This document shows positions 63,487 through 64,000 of a stretch of 64,000 bases of DNA, piece after piece. Origin of the DNA: Pyrococcus sp. NA2 (GTDB lineage Archaea > Methanobacteriota_B > Thermococci > Thermococcales > Thermococcaceae). How positions within the stretch are numbered: the stretch's first letter is position 1; every line of letters starts with the position of its first letter. The DNA lies in assembly GCF_000211475.1 (NCBI RefSeq), contig NC_015474.1:1364001-1428000 (forward strand), given 5' to 3'. The position numbers and the translations under genes are program-made. The notes beneath the pieces are model-generated. The model searched no databases and was not told the DNA's origin. It worked only from the letters and a program-made list of their open reading frames with translations.

Positions 63487-64000
63487 GTGATATTTGATGC
63501 ACATTCAGATTTACCAACCTACGTTTACGAGGAAAGAGAAAAGGGAAAAACAAGAGTTCTGGAAAGCAACTTTGAAAAGTTCTTTACTGGGATATCAGCT
63601 AGAGTCATGAGCGTTTGGAGTAGGCCCGAAAAAAGGCCCACAATACTCAGATATTCCCTAGAAGCGTATAACAGGCTTTTTAAGGATGTTGCTGAAAGTG
63701 AGAGATTCACCATAGTTGGGAGTGTAAAGGAAATGGATGAAGCTATAAATTCGGGCAAAGTGGCCTTATGGCTTGGAATGGAGGGAGGGGAACCCATTGA
63801 AAGCTTAGATATCCTAGAAGTTTTCCATTCCATGGGTCTAAGAGTCCTTACTCTGACATGGAGCTTGAGAAATCAGATAGGAGACGGTGTATTTGAGAGA
63901 ACAAAAGGAGGATTAACGAATTTTGGTGTTGAAGTTGTAGGGAAATGTGAGGAGCTTGGAATAGTAATAGATGTCAGTCATATAAATGAACAAGGGTTCT
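63487..64000 (+). CDS. Membrane dipeptidase (M19 renal dipeptidase family), N-terminal part
   Basis: The frame starting at GTG 63487 runs off the right end of the window, giving 171 residues. It shows the M19 metal motif FDAHSDLPTYVY (His and Asp ligands at the N-terminus), LGMEGGEPIES with the bridging Glu, LTLTWSLRNQIGDG and IDVSHINEQG, in the expected order. It hydrolyses dipeptides, in archaea probably cytosolic. GGTGGT lies 6 bases before the GTG; no ATG start is available near by. Divergent from the KaiC-like gene. Confidence 0.92.
   Translation, partial: MIFDAHSDLPTYVYEEREKGKTRVLESNFEKFFTGISARVMSVWSRPEKRPTILRYSLEAYNRLFKDVAESERFTIVGSVKEMDEAINSGKVALWLGMEGGEPIESLDILEVFHSMGLRVLTLTWSLRNQIGDGVFERTKGGLTNFGVEVVGKCEELGIVIDVSHINEQGF

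Noticed and set aside
63505-63833. Minus-strand ORF at 63525-63833
   Set aside because: It is the shadow of the partial membrane dipeptidase frame, which has clear M19 motifs on the plus strand.
1-64000. CRISPR arrays, insertion sequences, replication origin
   Set aside because: No spaced direct repeats of CRISPR type, no transposase ORF and no clustered origin repeats or Cdc6 gene were seen.
1-64000. Thermococcales glycolytic motif (TATCAC-N5-GTGATA) and SurR sites
   Set aside because: No convincing match was found in promoter regions by eye; a computed scan would settle it.

Overview
This window is a stretch of a hyperthermophilic euryarchaeal chromosome from Thermococcales, almost certainly genus Pyrococcus. 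The evidence is an archaeal TATA-binding protein with an acidic C-terminal tail, archaeal-type Ile-, Met-, Pro-, Tyr- and AspRS, PDCD5, NMD3, TYW3, aRNase J, a tungsten aldehyde:ferredoxin oxidoreductase, TATA-driven short-leader or leaderless genes, and C/D box guide RNAs. Several proteins (CutA, nicotinamidase, TyrRS, TBP) look very close to, but not identical with, what I remember of P. horikoshii. P. abyssi or a near relative is the best guess; no database search was run.

Layout. 1-8.4 kb: end of a polyprenyl diphosphate synthase, NAD kinase, homoserine dehydrogenase, a Na+ symporter, and a four-gene methionine operon on the minus strand (PLP enzyme, MetV-MetF fusion, split MetE). 8.5-24.4 kb: RNA-modification and RNA-decay genes (NSUN, IleRS, TYW3, RNase J), two regulators, PDCD5, a DUF438/hemerythrin/PAS protein and a radical SAM protein. 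24.5-31 kb: 5-oxoprolinase pxpABC, DUF424, NMD3, CutA and MetRS. 31-36 kb: a membrane-anchored winged-helix protein with a secreted partner, an RNA methyltransferase, nicotinamidase, an AI-2E family protein and an HIT protein. 36.2-37.8 kb: tRNA-Tyr followed by a decayed integrated element. 37.8-47 kb: ABC transporter, an MBL protein plus MrfA/Hrq1-like helicase pair, a metal-site-less calcineurin-fold protein, a flippase, ProRS and a kinase. 47-64 kb: TBP, S9 peptidase, TyrRS, CYTH protein, Lrp, UbiX, a DacZ-like c-di-AMP synthase, the cmo-moaD-aor tungsten cluster, sugar nucleotidyltransferase, AspRS, a GH57-unknown-KaiC operon, and the start of a membrane dipeptidase.

The strongest non-obvious signals are: (1) two complete C/D box guide RNAs (minus strand about 11353-11409; plus strand 28744-28797), each beginning inside the stop-codon region of the upstream sense ORF; (2) a degenerate copy of the 3' half of tRNA-Tyr exactly 1300 bp downstream of the real one, bracketing a frameshift-ridden VapBC-type toxin-antitoxin pair and other pseudogenes, which is the footprint of an SSV-type integration; (3) a calcineurin-like protein that has lost its metal-ligand motifs; (4) the methionine operon with a MetV-MetF fusion and a MetE split into a zinc-site half and a zinc-less half; (5) a MoaD-like carrier with four extra residues after its glycines; (6) five convergent gene pairs whose stop codons share the same 4-bp YTAR. 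I did not find a clearly new defence system or a CRISPR array.

Genes are tightly packed, with many ATGA start/stop overlaps. Where the longest ORF disagreed with Shine-Dalgarno or TATA placement, the shorter start was chosen and the reason is given.
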